From the NCBI GenBank assembly GCA_944388385.1, contig CALXIO010000007.1, positions 23,384 to 87,383 of the forward strand: 64,000 nt of DNA. Direction: 5' to 3'. The notes under the pieces are model-generated. The model searched no databases. It saw only the letters and a program-made list of their open reading frames with translations, and was not told the DNA's origin. This document shows positions 18,810 to 29,176 of the stretch, in pieces. The first letter of the stretch is position 1; each line of letters opens with the position of its first letter. The DNA comes from an uncultured Ruminiclostridium sp. (GTDB lineage Bacteria > Bacillota > Clostridia > Oscillospirales > Ruminococcaceae). The position numbers and the translations under genes were made by a program.

Positions 18810-19502
18810 TTAAATAAGATTGAGAGCAGCCAGTGCCTTGTCATTTTCCACTGTGCCCTTTTTATCAAGTATATCATTTCCGAACTTGATTTTTAAGTAT
18901 TCTACGATAAGATCCGCACTACGGTCACGACCTATTCTTGCGGTGTTAAGCGTCATATCGTAAAGCGCCGGGTTTGTCCATACCTCGCCGCCGGTGTAAT
19001 ATTTATAATAATCTGCTCTGTATTTGTCTGTCTGATATATTAGCTTGTGAGCTTCGTCCTCAGTTACGCCTAAAAGATTTACAATGGATTCTACACATTC
19101 CTTACGGGGTGCTTCAACATAAACGCTGACAACATTGTCATAATCTCTGAGAATGTGATTAGCACATTTTCCGATAATAATGCAGGATTGGTTTTTTTCA
19201 AGCTCCTTTATTATCTTTGCCTGAATGTTGTAAAGGTTCACATCTGAAATAAAGCTTTTGTCTGTTGGCTGAACTATCTCATCTGTATTGGGGGTTTTCA
19301 TCAGCCTTTTTAAAAAGTGATATCCCCTCAGCTTTTCATCCACCTGAACGAACAAATCCTTACTGATACCGCTGTAATTTGACGCCATGGCAAGTATCTG
19401 ACTGTCGTAGCAGGGAATCCCAAGCTTTTTTGAAAGTGCCAGACCGATATGCTTACCTCCACAGCCAAAGCCTCTGGCAATGGTTATTACATAACTTTCC
19501 AT
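18810..19502 (-). CDS. Cytidylate kinase-like family protein
   Basis: This 230-residue P-loop protein resembles the AAA_26/cytidylate-kinase-like family. The N-terminal phosphate loop is ARGFGCGGKHIG, followed by LGIPCYDSQIL; a central ESIVNLLGVTEDEAHKLI resembles the NMP-kinase lid region, and a C-terminal RIGRDRSADLIVEYL is also typical. Family members are often annotated as cytidylate kinases but lack proof of that activity. It lies upstream of the urea operon on the same strand, separated from urtA by a hairpin, so it may share the promoter. Confidence 0.75.
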   Translation of the reverse strand: MESYVITIARGFGCGGKHIGLALSKKLGIPCYDSQILAMASNYSGISKDLFVQVDEKLRGYHFLKRLMKTPNTDEIVQPTDKSFISDVNLYNIQAKIIKELEKNQSCIIIGKCANHILRDYDNVVSVYVEAPRKECVESIVNLLGVTEDEAHKLIYQTDKYRADYYKYYTGGEVWTNPALYDMTLNTARIGRDRSADLIVEYLKIKFGNDILDKKGTVENDKALAALNLI

Positions 19503-19537
19503 TTGGGCTGTCCCCTCTCTTCTCTTGGTGTAATCAA

Positions 19538-19543
19538 ATTATA
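19538..19543 (-). promoter_or_regulatory. Extended -10 promoter for the kinase/urea operon
   Basis: TGC-TATAAT on the minus strand is an extended -10 box 36 nt upstream of the kinase-like ATG. The -35 region is weak, which extended -10 promoters tolerate and which suggests activator dependence. No other promoter is evident before urtA. Confidence 0.5.
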
Positions 19544-19641
19544 GCACAATGCTCTTGCATTTACTACACTATAAATCAGATATTTTACCCTATTTATAAG
19601 ATATTTTATAGAAATTATGAAAGTATATATTTATATAAATT

Positions 19642-20400
19642 TCATTTTTTATCCTGTACATATTTTGTGGGGGCAATTCCGGTAACTTCCCTGAAAGTTG
19701 CGGTGAACAGATCCGGATGAGAAAAACCTAACTTTCCGGATATTTCATACACCCTTAAATTTCCCTTATCAAGAAGAAATTTTCCGTATTCTATACGAAG
19801 TCTTTTATAAAACTCCCCGAAGGTAATGCCGGACTCCTTTTTAAAGCGCTTGCCGAAATAGTCCTTATTAAGCCTCAAATGTTCCGACGCATTGTCCATG
19901 GTCACCATATTATATATATTATCGGACAAATACAGCGCCACCTTTCTGATAAACTTACTGTCCTGTCCGGCTTGAAGCTGTGATATAACATTTAATGCAG
20001 GCTTTGAAAGATCGGTATTAACCTCCCTTACAAGCCGCTTTTTTATCCTTTCCAGCATAGAAAGAATTTCCTCGTCGCCGGCCGGCTTTAATAAATAGTC
20101 TGCAATATCAAGCCTTATACACTGCCTTGCCGCTTCAAAATCCCGGGATGCGGTGAAAAATACCACCAGGGTTTGCTTGTAATTTTCCGAGATTTTCTGT
20201 GGAAGGCTGATACCGTTTAGCTGAAAGCCGCTAAGCTCAGTAAGTACCAGATCCACACCGTATTTTTTTATATAGTCAAGAGCCTTCTCCTCGGATATTG
20301 CCACATATTCCGCCTGAAAGCCTGCCCTTTGCCATATATCAAGATTTTTGTATTTAAGCCCTCTGTAATAGTCGCTGTCGGCTATAAGTATACTGTGCAT
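19642..20400 (-). CDS. AraC-type response regulator with atypical receiver
   Basis: This protein of about 252 residues has an N-terminal CheY-like receiver (SILIADSD acidic pocket, conserved Thr in VVFFTAS, conserved Lys in YLLKPAGD) and a C-terminal pair of AraC helix-turn-helix motifs ending GFSHPDLFTATFREVTGIAPTK. The phospho-acceptor position reads LVLTEL, Glu instead of Asp, so it may be locked in an active-like state or sense something else. ATG at 20400 is chosen because the longer frame runs through the upstream terminator. There is no kinase gene next to it. It could regulate the adjacent surface operon or the urea operon. Confidence 0.8.
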   Translation of the reverse strand: MHSILIADSDYYRGLKYKNLDIWQRAGFQAEYVAISEEKALDYIKKYGVDLVLTELSGFQLNGISLPQKISENYKQTLVVFFTASRDFEAARQCIRLDIADYLLKPAGDEEILSMLERIKKRLVREVNTDLSKPALNVISQLQAGQDSKFIRKVALYLSDNIYNMVTMDNASEHLRLNKDYFGKRFKKESGITFGEFYKRLRIEYGKFLLDKGNLRVYEISGKLGFSHPDLFTATFREVTGIAPTKYVQDKK

Positions 20401-20465
20401 AATTTCACATCCCTTGCCGGATCTAATATACCACCTTACGGGAATTTTGTCAATAAGGGGAAAAT

Positions 20466-20492
20466 AAAAACCGACCCATAGGATCGGTTTTT
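20466..20492 (-). terminator. Terminator of the surface-protein operon
   Basis: AAAAACCGATCC pairs with GGGTCGGTTTTT around a TAT loop (one G-T pair). The A/T flanks allow termination in both directions. It lies about 90 nt after the small secreted protein gene. Confidence 0.8.
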
Positions 20493-20579
20493 GTTTAAGG
20501 ATAGTTCTTATACCTCTCAGGATTATGGCCTGCGACGGGGCAAAGAACACATCGTAGGCGTATATTAAAGCCTTATTGA

Positions 20580-21134
20580 TTAAACAGTAGCGCCGATAGT
20601 TACTGTAACTGTATCAACTGTGAATGTACCTGCTGATACTGTGGGTGTACCGGATACAGAAACTGTAAAAGTATCATTTGATTGTTCTGCATTAACATCA
20701 TCAATTACAGCAACAGGTAAATTAAGAGTTTCAGCACTAATAGTAGCTGTTACACCATTTGTGGTTGCTGTAGTAGTATTATTTGAAAATGTGTTTGTAG
20801 CTGTTACAGCTGCATTGGAATGGTTTAATACTGTTACGGTAGCTGATGTTTTATCCCATGTACCGGCAGCATCACCGTAAGTATGGGTAGTGGGATCCCA
20901 TGTAGCACCTGCGTCATAAGTGTAAGTGAAATCAAGGCTTTCCCATGTAACATCAACGCTGTAAACAACGCTTCCCTCGGGAGGAGTTACAATTACATCT
21001 ACAGTGCTTGAATCTGAATTATTGGGAGCAGTAGTAGTAAGGTCTGTAGTTGTCTTAGCTTCTGCCGCAAAAACAGAAGTGGTGGTTGCTGTTACAACAG
21101 CTAATAAAGTAAGTACAGTTAAAAACTTCTTCAT
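20580..21134 (-). CDS. Secreted Thr-rich surface protein
   Basis: This 184-residue protein has a clear signal peptide (MKKFLTVLTLLAVVTATTTSVFA, cleaved after FAA). The mature part is a Thr/Val-rich beta-type domain without cysteines. It contains VDVTWESLDFTYTY and WDPTTHTYGD, which recur in the C-terminal module of the large repeat protein encoded upstream (VEIQWGDLSFEASY, WNPDTHRYET). No enzymatic motif or wall anchor is seen. It is the last gene of the surface operon, with a possible promoter of its own and a terminator behind it. Function unknown; a small matrix or pilin-like subunit is conceivable. Confidence 0.75.
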   Translation of the reverse strand: MKKFLTVLTLLAVVTATTTSVFAAEAKTTTDLTTTAPNNSDSSTVDVIVTPPEGSVVYSVDVTWESLDFTYTYDAGATWDPTTHTYGDAAGTWDKTSATVTVLNHSNAAVTATNTFSNNTTTATTNGVTATISAETLNLPVAVIDDVNAEQSNDTFTVSVSGTPTVSAGTFTVDTVTVTIGATV

Positions 21135-21174
21135 AATAATTATCTCTTTCTTTCGTTGAATTTTTAGCTTATAT

Positions 21175-21203
21175 ATTATAACCCTGCGTATACTTTGCCA
21201 TAA
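21175..21203 (-). promoter_or_regulatory. Possible promoter of the small secreted protein gene
   Basis: A minus-strand TATAAT lies about 40 nt upstream of the gene with a poor -35 (TTATGG, 17-nt spacing). It may allow separate high expression of the terminal gene. Confidence 0.4.
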
Positions 21204-21221
21204 CGCCGGGGTATAACCTTG

Positions 21222-22070
21222 TTAAATTACCACAAGGGCAACATCCTGTATACGAGGCTGAACCAAGGCCTTTTCCCCTGTTTCAACATCATAACAGGAA
21301 ACAATATACATGGCATTATAAGTGCCTGTTTCGAGGATCGCGCTGTCCGGGATAAATTCCATTATATTGATACCCTGACCGGGGTCAATTCTTCCGGACT
21401 GGGCTATCTTAATAAGATTATCTCCGTTTACTATGCAAAGCTCTAAGGTGATAGACTGATTTGATGCCTTGGGATTTGCAAAATACATGGAAATTTTTCC
21501 GTCCGCTGTTGTAAGGTTGGCATTAAGGCTGTAGGATAATCTTACTGAGCCGCCGCCCTCGTCCTCTAAGGTATCACCATTATTATCGGAATCGTCTGAG
21601 CTTTCGGTATCGTCTATTATAAGTCCGGCATTAGAATCCGGAGGGGGTACAGGAGGTGTGGGAGGCTCTTTGTTTAACATACTGCCGCCTATAATAATTC
21701 CTGCCGCCATAAGACAAGCACCGAAGAAAAACAGCAATATAATAGGTATACGGCTTTTAACCAGCAACACATATTTGCCGTCATCGGTAAGGATATAGCC
21801 CACCTTTCTTTTAAGCAGACCACCCTTGTCCTTATCGTCATAAAGGGTGTAGCTTTTTTCCTTAATAAGGACTGTGGTATCATCTGAACGGGATTTTTCC
21901 TTGTCCTTATCTTCCTTTGTACGGGTGGTTATTCTACCGCAGACAATGGCATTGTCGGATAATTCCTTTTTGAATTTCTTACAGGAAAAGCAGAAAAATT
22001 CCTGCTTGTCAAATTTCAGCTTTTTATCATAGTCTGAATTTATGACATAGTGATATTCCATTCTATCCAT
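21222..22070 (-). CDS. Single-pass membrane protein with cytosolic Cys cluster
   Basis: This 282-residue protein has an N-terminal cytosolic part with a CxxC-type element (FFCFSCKKF, then AIVCG) and a charged region, one membrane helix (IPIILLFFFGACLMAAGIII), a proline-rich linker (EPPTPPVPPPDS), an acidic Asp/Ser stretch and a C-terminal beta-rich extracellular domain (SLNANLTTADGKISMYFANP). ATG at 22070 is chosen because AAGGAGG lies 9 nt upstream; the longer frame overlaps the previous gene. No family is recognised. Operon position suggests it assembles, anchors or senses the neighbouring surface proteins. Confidence 0.75.
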   Translation of the reverse strand: MDRMEYHYVINSDYDKKLKFDKQEFFCFSCKKFKKELSDNAIVCGRITTRTKEDKDKEKSRSDDTTVLIKEKSYTLYDDKDKGGLLKRKVGYILTDDGKYVLLVKSRIPIILLFFFGACLMAAGIIIGGSMLNKEPPTPPVPPPDSNAGLIIDDTESSDDSDNNGDTLEDEGGGSVRLSYSLNANLTTADGKISMYFANPKASNQSITLELCIVNGDNLIKIAQSGRIDPGQGINIMEFIPDSAILETGTYNAMYIVSCYDVETGEKALVQPRIQDVALVVI

Positions 22071-22083
22071 TGAATTTCCCTCC

Positions 22084-25000
22084 TTATTGTCCTGCTTGCG
22101 AAATTGTAACAACGCATTGTCCCACATCGTTTTGCCTACCTATAGTAAGTGTGCCGTTTTCTACTGCCTTTGCTACAGCCTGGTCGCCGGATTCTTTAAG
22201 CCATACCCAATGGGTTTTGCTGTAATCGGTGGTAGCTGTGCCAAGGGTGTAATGTCCGCCGTTAGGGGTATTTTCAGAATTTGTAAGAGTTCCTGTAAAG
22301 CAATTTGTAAAACCGGGATTTATAGTATACTCCACATTTACGCCTACTGAAGTGGTGGAATTATTATTTACCTTAATATAATTCTGTCCGCTTGATACAG
22401 GCTCTACTGTGGTAGTTTCATATCTGTGGGTATCGGGATTCCAGTTATTATAGCTTGCCTCAAAGGATAAATCTCCCCACTGGATTTCAACGCTTATAAT
22501 ATCACCTGTGGGTGCTACTGAATATGTAACAGTAACTGTAACATCAGCCGCCCCCATGATACCGGATACGATTTTTCTGTCCGGTGTAAGGCCCTCTACC
22601 TCAGGAGAAGCAACAGAATATTCATCCCCGTATTTATAGGTATGAATAAATGATTCCGGCATTGTAGTAACACCATCTGCCACTACATAGTTTATTGTGA
22701 GAGTGTAGCTGTTTTTCCTGTAAGTAAAGGTAACAGTCTGATCCTTAGTCATTGATTCTATTGTGACAGAATTTTCATCCGGGGTATAGCCAGTTATAGT
22801 ATCGGCTAATTCGGTATGCCTTTGGTTTCTGTTTATCTCAATCTCCTTTGATGCCTTTAAGGTATCGCCGTTTTCATCAAGATACTCTACGGTCAGAATA
22901 TAGCTGTTTTTGTAATATGTAAAGGTGAATTACATATTACTGCCGTACATGGTAAGAGTCTGAGCTGTTTTCGGGTCTGGGGTGTAGCCCTCAATTACCT
23001 TAGGTGTAACGGTAAATTCAGTATTATATTCCACTTCCATTGTTTCTGTGGGGGAAGCTGCAAGTCCGTTTTCATAAACGTGGTGAATTTCCACCTTATT
23101 TTTTCGAGCTGACCACTTTGCTGTAAGTGTGGCATTGTCAGTTATATCCACAACTGTCTTTTCGGTGATAAGCCTATCGCCTATATGCCAGCCCTCAAAA
23201 ACATAGCCTGTTTTTAAAGGAGTGGGCAGGGATACTCTTTCACCCTTTGCGGCATCGTAGTTATAAATGTTGTTATATTCAACAGTTCGCTCTGTTTCGG
23301 AAATAACAGCACCCTCACCGGGCTCAAATGTAACAGTATATTTATTGGGATTATACTGAACATAATATACCTTGCCTGTGGTGACAGTTTCATTTATAGA
23401 GGAAGGGCTTGGAGTATAGCCTGTTATGGCATAGTCAGAAGTGGTAAAGTCATAGATAATAGGAGTATTCTCACCTTCTACTATGTTTTGTGTTATCTTA
23501 TTTATTTCCTTACCGTCCTTTATAAATACAATAATTACCTTATCGCTCATATCGGTGTAATATACATCTACTGTAATTACATCCTCTATGGCATTTGCTA
23601 TAAGGGTTTCATCAACTACACCGCTTACAACAAGGGTATCAGGCACAAAGCCAAAATATTCACCTGTAAAATTCGTGGGGGAATTAACGCTGTAGCTATC
23701 CCCAAAGGCTACCTTTTGCTCATAGGCAGTGGTTATTTCTGCACCATCACTAGTAAGATAATTTACTTTAAGGGTGTAGGTTTTTGGGGGTAAATTCGCC
23801 CATGCAGTATAAATCCGCATTTGAGGGCATTGTTTCAGGCATTACACCACCCTCAACCTGCCATTCCCACTTAAATTCATAACCGGCAGGGGGTGTTATT
23901 GTTATCTTATCCTTTTCAAGAGGTAAGCCTGCAAGACTTTCTCCTGCCATGACCTCCTGGGAGATAATTTTCATTACTCCGCCGGGGGTTTCGCTGTATA
24001 TAAAGTAAATATGTCTTGTGGCAGGCTTTATGCTGTGGGCGGTTATATGAATGTTGCCTGTAATAATATCCTGTGGAATTACAACGGTAGCACCGCCGTC
24101 TCCGATATTGTAGTTATATGTGCCTTTGGCTAAAGCAGTACCGTCAACCGTTACTGTTATAGTTTCCGGCATAGAGTTAGTGCCGGTAAGCTGAAGGGGT
24201 ATTTCAAATGCACCTGTCAGATTTTCAGGAACAAGGTAATATTCCCCTTCCATAGTAAGATCAGGTGTTATATCCTCGCTTAAATCAAAGGTAATCTGAT
24301 AACGCACATTTATGTGAGCCTGCTTTGTTACCCCGTATTCTACAGCCTTTTCACCTACCGAGGATTTAACAGGGTCTTTTACCTTGGGGATAATTCCTGC
24401 GGTTATATCAATGGTTATATCACTTTCTGGAGTGTATATTGTTGTATTCGCCCCGGGGAGAAAATCCACAAAATCAGCCTTCCAGGAATTTTCTCCGGTG
24501 TAGTTAAATATACCCTCAGCAAGAGTATAAAGCTCACTATGTGAAATACCGGGATTGCCCTTGACATAGGTCTTATCATGGGCGGTAAGAGCATCTGACA
24601 GGGTCGCTTTATCTATTGCCCTGTTATTTATCTTTACCATGGCATAGTCAGACTTATTGGATTCGTTAGGGCTGTTTTCATTCTGCTTTGTAATCTGAAC
24701 CTCTGCCGCTGTTCCCTCATAGGTCTGGGATAAGCTCATACCTGTGGAGACGGCTGTGTTTGTGTAATCCAGTACAGGAACATCATTACCACCTAAAAAG
24801 CCCTCTTTTGGAGTAAAGGCTATGCTTACGGTAAATTCTGCGTTTCCGTCGTGTCTTGTATGGGCTGCATCCCCCTCTGTTACAGTAGTTTCGGTTGTTG
24901 TTATGGTGGGATTTATTCCGGTAACTGTAACAAGGTTATCGGTAACCGAAGATGTTGCTTCTATAGAAGTGCCGTCTGCATTATTAACAGTAAAGGTTTT

Positions 25001-26197
25001 GCTGTCTGTACCTACATTAACAACAGCATCGGAAGGCTCCACTGCATCTCCTACAATGTTAAAATAGGGTGATACCTTACCGCTAAGGCTGATTGTATGA
25101 TTTTGCTCTGTGGTATCCTCAATATAGGTAAACTTAATTGTACCGCCCTTGCTTTGGTTGGGGTTTGTGCCGTTTGCGGTAAGAAGCGCATTTGCACTAT
25201 CGGAAAGGCTCTTATACTGCACCTTATTTGAAATAAAGGATGAGCCACCGCCACCGGCGCCTATTTCATTTTCGTATATGGAAACTAAGGGCTTAGTGCC
25301 ACCGGAACCGCCGCAATAACCTGCACCGCCGGCACCACCTCTCCAGTTAACTGAACCACCGGAACCGCCCTCGGTTTCCGGGTTTGCAACACCCAGCCAG
25401 TCATTAGGCTTATCCATGCCGATAGGGTCGATAAAGCTTAAAGTTCCCTTAGGTAATTCGCCGGGTACATTAGTACCGCCCTTACCTGTGTGGTCACTTC
25501 CGCCGAAGTTGGAAAATCCGTCCTGTCCTGCAAAATATGTGCCCTGTACAGAGTGTCCCTGTGACAGCTCACCGCTTAATGAGGTGATTGAGCCACCTGC
25601 ACCGCCGTTTGCCTGTTTTTCGTTGCCGGTAAAGTCTAAAATCTGTGCAGAACCGCCACCGCCTCCGCCAATGGTGAATAAGCCTAACTGTCCGTGGCCG
25701 CCGCCGTCACCGTTAGCGCCGCCGCCCTGGTCCACCTCGGTGGACTGTCCACCCTTGCCCCCAAGGGTATAGTAAAGTGTCTGGCCTGCTTCAAGGTGAA
25801 TTACGCCGTAGATATAGCCACCCTTACCGCCAAGGCCTGTTTTCTGATTGAATATCTGGTCTCCGGCATCGCCGCCGTCACCGCCCCAAAGTTCAACCAC
25901 ATAATTCCCTGTTCTGGTTATGGTGAAATGTCCGGATTTGGGCTGTTCTGACTGGGGGTTTGAGTCAGTAACAGACAGCTTTGAGCTTAATGTCAGATCA
26001 AGGGTATATGTTCCGTCGCCGTTATCTGTCAGCTTCTCATCCTGCTTTAAGCCGAACTTTTCAGCTTCCCAGAATAAAAAGTCTGTATGTTCTGCATATT
26101 GTACACTTTTTGCCGTGGGCTGTGCAAAGCCTGTATATACAACAGACTGTAAAATCATACTCATGCTAAGTACACAAGCAGTAATCTTCTTCAGCAT
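22084..26197 (-). pseudogene. Giant Gly-rich / InlB-repeat surface protein, frameshift plus stop
   Basis: Across 4.1 kb (about 1370 codons) the frames read: a signal peptide (MLKKITACVLSMSMILQSVV), a glycine-rich domain at about residues 90-350 (VVELWGGDGGDAG, IGGGGGGSAQI, GAGGGGSSF), beta-sandwich segments, a Listeria-Bacteroides (InlB B-type) repeat (TGYVFEGWHIGDRLITEK, TLTAKW), MucBP-like repeats and a C-terminal module shared with the small secreted protein. At 23781-23790 (T5G5 on plus) one surplus base breaks the frame; at 22930-22932 a TAA interrupts the repeats. Either lesion truncates the adhesin. No sortase motif is seen. Promoter and ribosome site are intact. Confidence 0.85.
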
Positions 26198-26262
26198 CTT
26201 TTACCCCCAATCTATATTGTCTTATGAGATAATATATAATTGAATAGATTATTCCACACTGA

Positions 26263-26291
26263 ATTATAGCACCGGCATTTTTATATTTCAA
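26263..26291 (-). promoter_or_regulatory. Promoter of the surface-protein operon
   Basis: -35 TTGAAA, 17-nt spacer, then -10 TATAAT with an extended TG, about 65 nt upstream of the large repeat protein gene. Confidence 0.75.
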
Positions 26292-26497
26292 CTGAATTTT
26301 ACGCTATTTTTAACTAAAATTCTTTATTTTGTTAATTATCAATTATAATGGATTTTAAGGTAAAATAAATTTGTTTATTATTATAAATCTATGTTATATG
26401 ACATCCTTATAAATGAGATATTTACTTATTTTATTTCATTATATTTAATATTATAGTAAATAAAATTTTATATTTTCTTTATAATCACAAAAAAATA
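26292..26497. other. AT-rich intergenic spacer
   Basis: Very AT-rich stretch between the P-type ATPase terminator and the surface operon promoter. I see no ORF, RNA or repeat in it. Confidence 0.6.
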
Positions 26498-26520
26498 AGG
26501 CGGTGAAATTATCACCGCCA
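26498..26520 (-). terminator. Terminator of the P-type ATPase gene
   Basis: A perfect stem GGCGGTGA / TCACCGCC with a 5-nt loop is followed on the minus strand by a T-rich run of about ten bases. Confidence 0.9.
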
Positions 26521-26538
26521 TATCTTAATATTGTTATA

Positions 26539-29139
26539 TTACTTATTCTTTTTTATCATCTTTTTAATGAGCTTTAAAAGCTGGATTAAGAGCATTGTAC
26601 CTACTGAAGTACCGCCTATCATAGCAAGCTGTACACCTGAAAGGGCTGTTACGCTGAATATGCTGTGAAGTGCAGGGATAAACAGTACAAGGCTTAAAAG
26701 TAAAAGTCCTGCAAGGAATGCTATAAAGATGAACTTGTTGTTTACAAACTTTCTTGTAAAGAGAACAGGGTGTTCTGACTTACAGTTAAAGCCGTGGATA
26801 AGTCTTGATAAGCAGATACTTGCAAATGCCATTGTGGAGGCTGTTGCCGCATCTGTCTGTAAACCGAACATAAAGCAAGCCGCAGCGGCTACTGCAATAA
26901 TAAGACCCTCTGTAATAACATTTATCATAAAGGACTTAGTTAAAATAGACTCGTTTATGGGTCGGGGCTTTTCCTTCATAACGTCCTTTGAGTGGGGCTC
27001 AAGGCCAAGGGCTATTGCCGGTAAGGAGTCGGTGAGAAGGTTTATAAACAGAAGATGTACTGCCGCAAAGGGTACGGGTAAAGCAAGAAGTGATGCAAAG
27101 AGTACCACAAGAATTGCCGCTGTATTACCTGACAGTAAGAACTGAATAGAACGCTTGATGTTGGCATAAATGTTTCTGCCGTTGTTTACTGCCTTTACGA
27201 TAGTAGCAAAGTTATCATCTGCAAGTACCATGGATGCCGCATCCTTTGATACCTCAGTACCGGTAATACCCATGGCAACACCGATGTCTGCCTGCTTTAA
27301 GGCGGGAGCGTCATTTACACCGTCACCTGTCATGGCAACGATATTGCCTCTTTCCTGCCATGCCTTTACTATTCTTATCTTATGCTCGGGAGATACACGG
27401 GCATAAACTGACTTTGTGGGAACAAATTCCTTTAATTCCTCATCGGAAAGGCTGTCAAGCTCTGAGCCCTCTGCCGCCTCGGAATAATCCTTCAGAATAC
27501 CTATTTCCTTAGCGATAGCGGCGGCGGTAACCTTATGGTCACCGGTGATCATTACAGGCTTTATGCCGGCGCTGATACATTCAGCAACAGCCGCCTTGGA
27601 TTCTTCTCTGGGAGGATCCATCATGGCAATAAGACCCATAAAGATAAGGTCGTTTTCATCCTCAAGTCCTACCTGGGGACTTTCGATTTCCTTATATGCA
27701 AAGGCAAGTAAACGAAGACCCTCCATAGAAAGCTTGTCGGTCACTTCCTTTAACTGCTTCTTTTCCTCGTCAGTCAGCTTCATTCTGTTTACAAGCACAT
27801 CACAAGCACCCTTAGTAAGCATTGTAATAACGCCGTTTACATTGTGTACTGTGGTCATAAGCTTTCTGTCGGAGTCAAAGGGGATTTCGCTTAATCTGGG
27901 GAACTTTTCTCTTACTCTGTCGGAGTTAAAGTTATATCTGATACCGAAGTTTACAAGGGCGGTTTCTGTGGGGTCGCCTATTTCCTCGCCGTTTTTACAT
28001 TCGGCATCATTACATAAAATACTTGAAAGAAGAAGTCTTTTCTGGTGGTTTGTTTCAAAGTGGCCGTCTGCCGCATCAATAATTTCACCATCAACATAGA
28101 ACTTCTTTACAGTCATCTTGTTCTGGGTAAGAGTACCTGTCTTATCAGAGCAGATAACAGACACGCTGCCAAGACCCTCTACCGCCTGGAGCTTTCTTAT
28201 TATTGCATTTTCCTTGGACATTTTCTGAGTACCGAAGGAAAGAACTATTGTAACTATTGAGCTTAATGCCTCGGGGATTGCCGCTACTGCAAGGGCTATT
28301 GCAAATAAGAGGGAATCCATTATTACCTGGGTTTCAAGGTTTCCGTCAATAAGGGCTCTTATTACATTAAGACCGAATACAAGGGCACATACAATAAGGA
28401 TAACTATGGATAATTTCTTACCGAAGTTATCAAGGTTTACCTGTAAGGGAGTCTTACGCTCCTTAGCGCTCTTTAAAAGGGATGCGATCTTACCTACCTC
28501 GGTATTCATACCGATTTCGGTTACCACAAACTTAGCACGGCCGTAGGTTACAAAACTACCGGAGTATACCATATTAAGTCTGTCGCCTAAGGGGATTTCC
28601 TTATCAAATACTGTATCGTCCTTTTCTACACTAAGGCTCTCACCTGTAAGGGCACTTTCGTTTACCTTAAGGCTGGCATTTTCAATAATTCTGCCGTCAG
28701 CACAGATATAGTCGCCTGCCTCAAGTACCACAATATCACCTACCGTAACATCAGAGGAGGGTACTACAACTGTCTGTCCGTCACGGACAACCTTTGCATG
28801 GGGTGCGGACAGCTTTTTAAGGCTGTCAAGGGATTTTGATGCCTTTAAGGTCTGTACCGTACCTAAAATAGCGTTCATTGTGATAACCGCTAAGATAACG
28901 ATTGTACTTTCAACATCTCTCATAACAGCGGAAACTATTGCCGCTATAATAAGGATAATTACAAGAAAGTCCTTGAACTGCTCTAAAAAGATAACAAAGG
29001 GACTTTTCTTCTTCTCGCCTGCAAGCTCGTTCTTGCCGTACTTTTCGGTGTTCTCGGCAACCTGCTTTGCAGTAAGACCGGACGGGGTGACATTAAGGTC
29101 ACTCATGGCCTGTTCTTTGGTTTTGAGATATTCGTTCAT
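26539..29139 (-). CDS. P2-type cation ATPase, probable Mn2+ (or Ca2+) exporter
   Basis: This P-type ATPase of about 866 residues has an actuator TGES loop (SALTGES), the phosphorylation motif SDKTGTLTQNK, a KGACD nucleotide-binding region, the hinge TGDGVNDAPALKQAD, and about ten helices. Helix 4 carries AAIPEALSSIV and helix 6 NLLTDSLPAIALG, as in SERCA/PMR1-type pumps. It is usually annotated as a calcium ATPase. The upstream yybP-ykoY riboswitch, which senses Mn2+, argues that it removes excess Mn2+ from the cytoplasm. ATG at 29139 is chosen for its 7-nt spacing from GGAG; an in-frame ATG two codons upstream is too close. Confidence 0.92.
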   Translation of the reverse strand: MNEYLKTKEQAMSDLNVTPSGLTAKQVAENTEKYGKNELAGEKKKSPFVIFLEQFKDFLVIILIIAAIVSAVMRDVESTIVILAVITMNAILGTVQTLKASKSLDSLKKLSAPHAKVVRDGQTVVVPSSDVTVGDIVVLEAGDYICADGRIIENASLKVNESALTGESLSVEKDDTVFDKEIPLGDRLNMVYSGSFVTYGRAKFVVTEIGMNTEVGKIASLLKSAKERKTPLQVNLDNFGKKLSIVILIVCALVFGLNVIRALIDGNLETQVIMDSLLFAIALAVAAIPEALSSIVTIVLSFGTQKMSKENAIIRKLQAVEGLGSVSVICSDKTGTLTQNKMTVKKFYVDGEIIDAADGHFETNHQKRLLLSSILCNDAECKNGEEIGDPTETALVNFGIRYNFNSDRVREKFPRLSEIPFDSDRKLMTTVHNVNGVITMLTKGACDVLVNRMKLTDEEKKQLKEVTDKLSMEGLRLLAFAYKEIESPQVGLEDENDLIFMGLIAMMDPPREESKAAVAECISAGIKPVMITGDHKVTAAAIAKEIGILKDYSEAAEGSELDSLSDEELKEFVPTKSVYARVSPEHKIRIVKAWQERGNIVAMTGDGVNDAPALKQADIGVAMGITGTEVSKDAASMVLADDNFATIVKAVNNGRNIYANIKRSIQFLLSGNTAAILVVLFASLLALPVPFAAVHLLFINLLTDSLPAIALGLEPHSKDVMKEKPRPINESILTKSFMINVITEGLIIAVAAAACFMFGLQTDAATASTMAFASICLSRLIHGFNCKSEHPVLFTRKFVNNKFIFIAFLAGLLLLSLVLFIPALHSIFSVTALSGVQLAMIGGTSVGTMLLIQLLKLIKKMIKKNK

Positions 29140-29176
29140 GCTCATTCTCCTTTATTTGATACAGGGGCAATAAAAA

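Noticed and set aside
25416..25951. Proline-rich plus-strand ORFs opposite the glycine-rich domain
   Set aside because: They mirror the Gly codons of the sense strand and have no translation signals.
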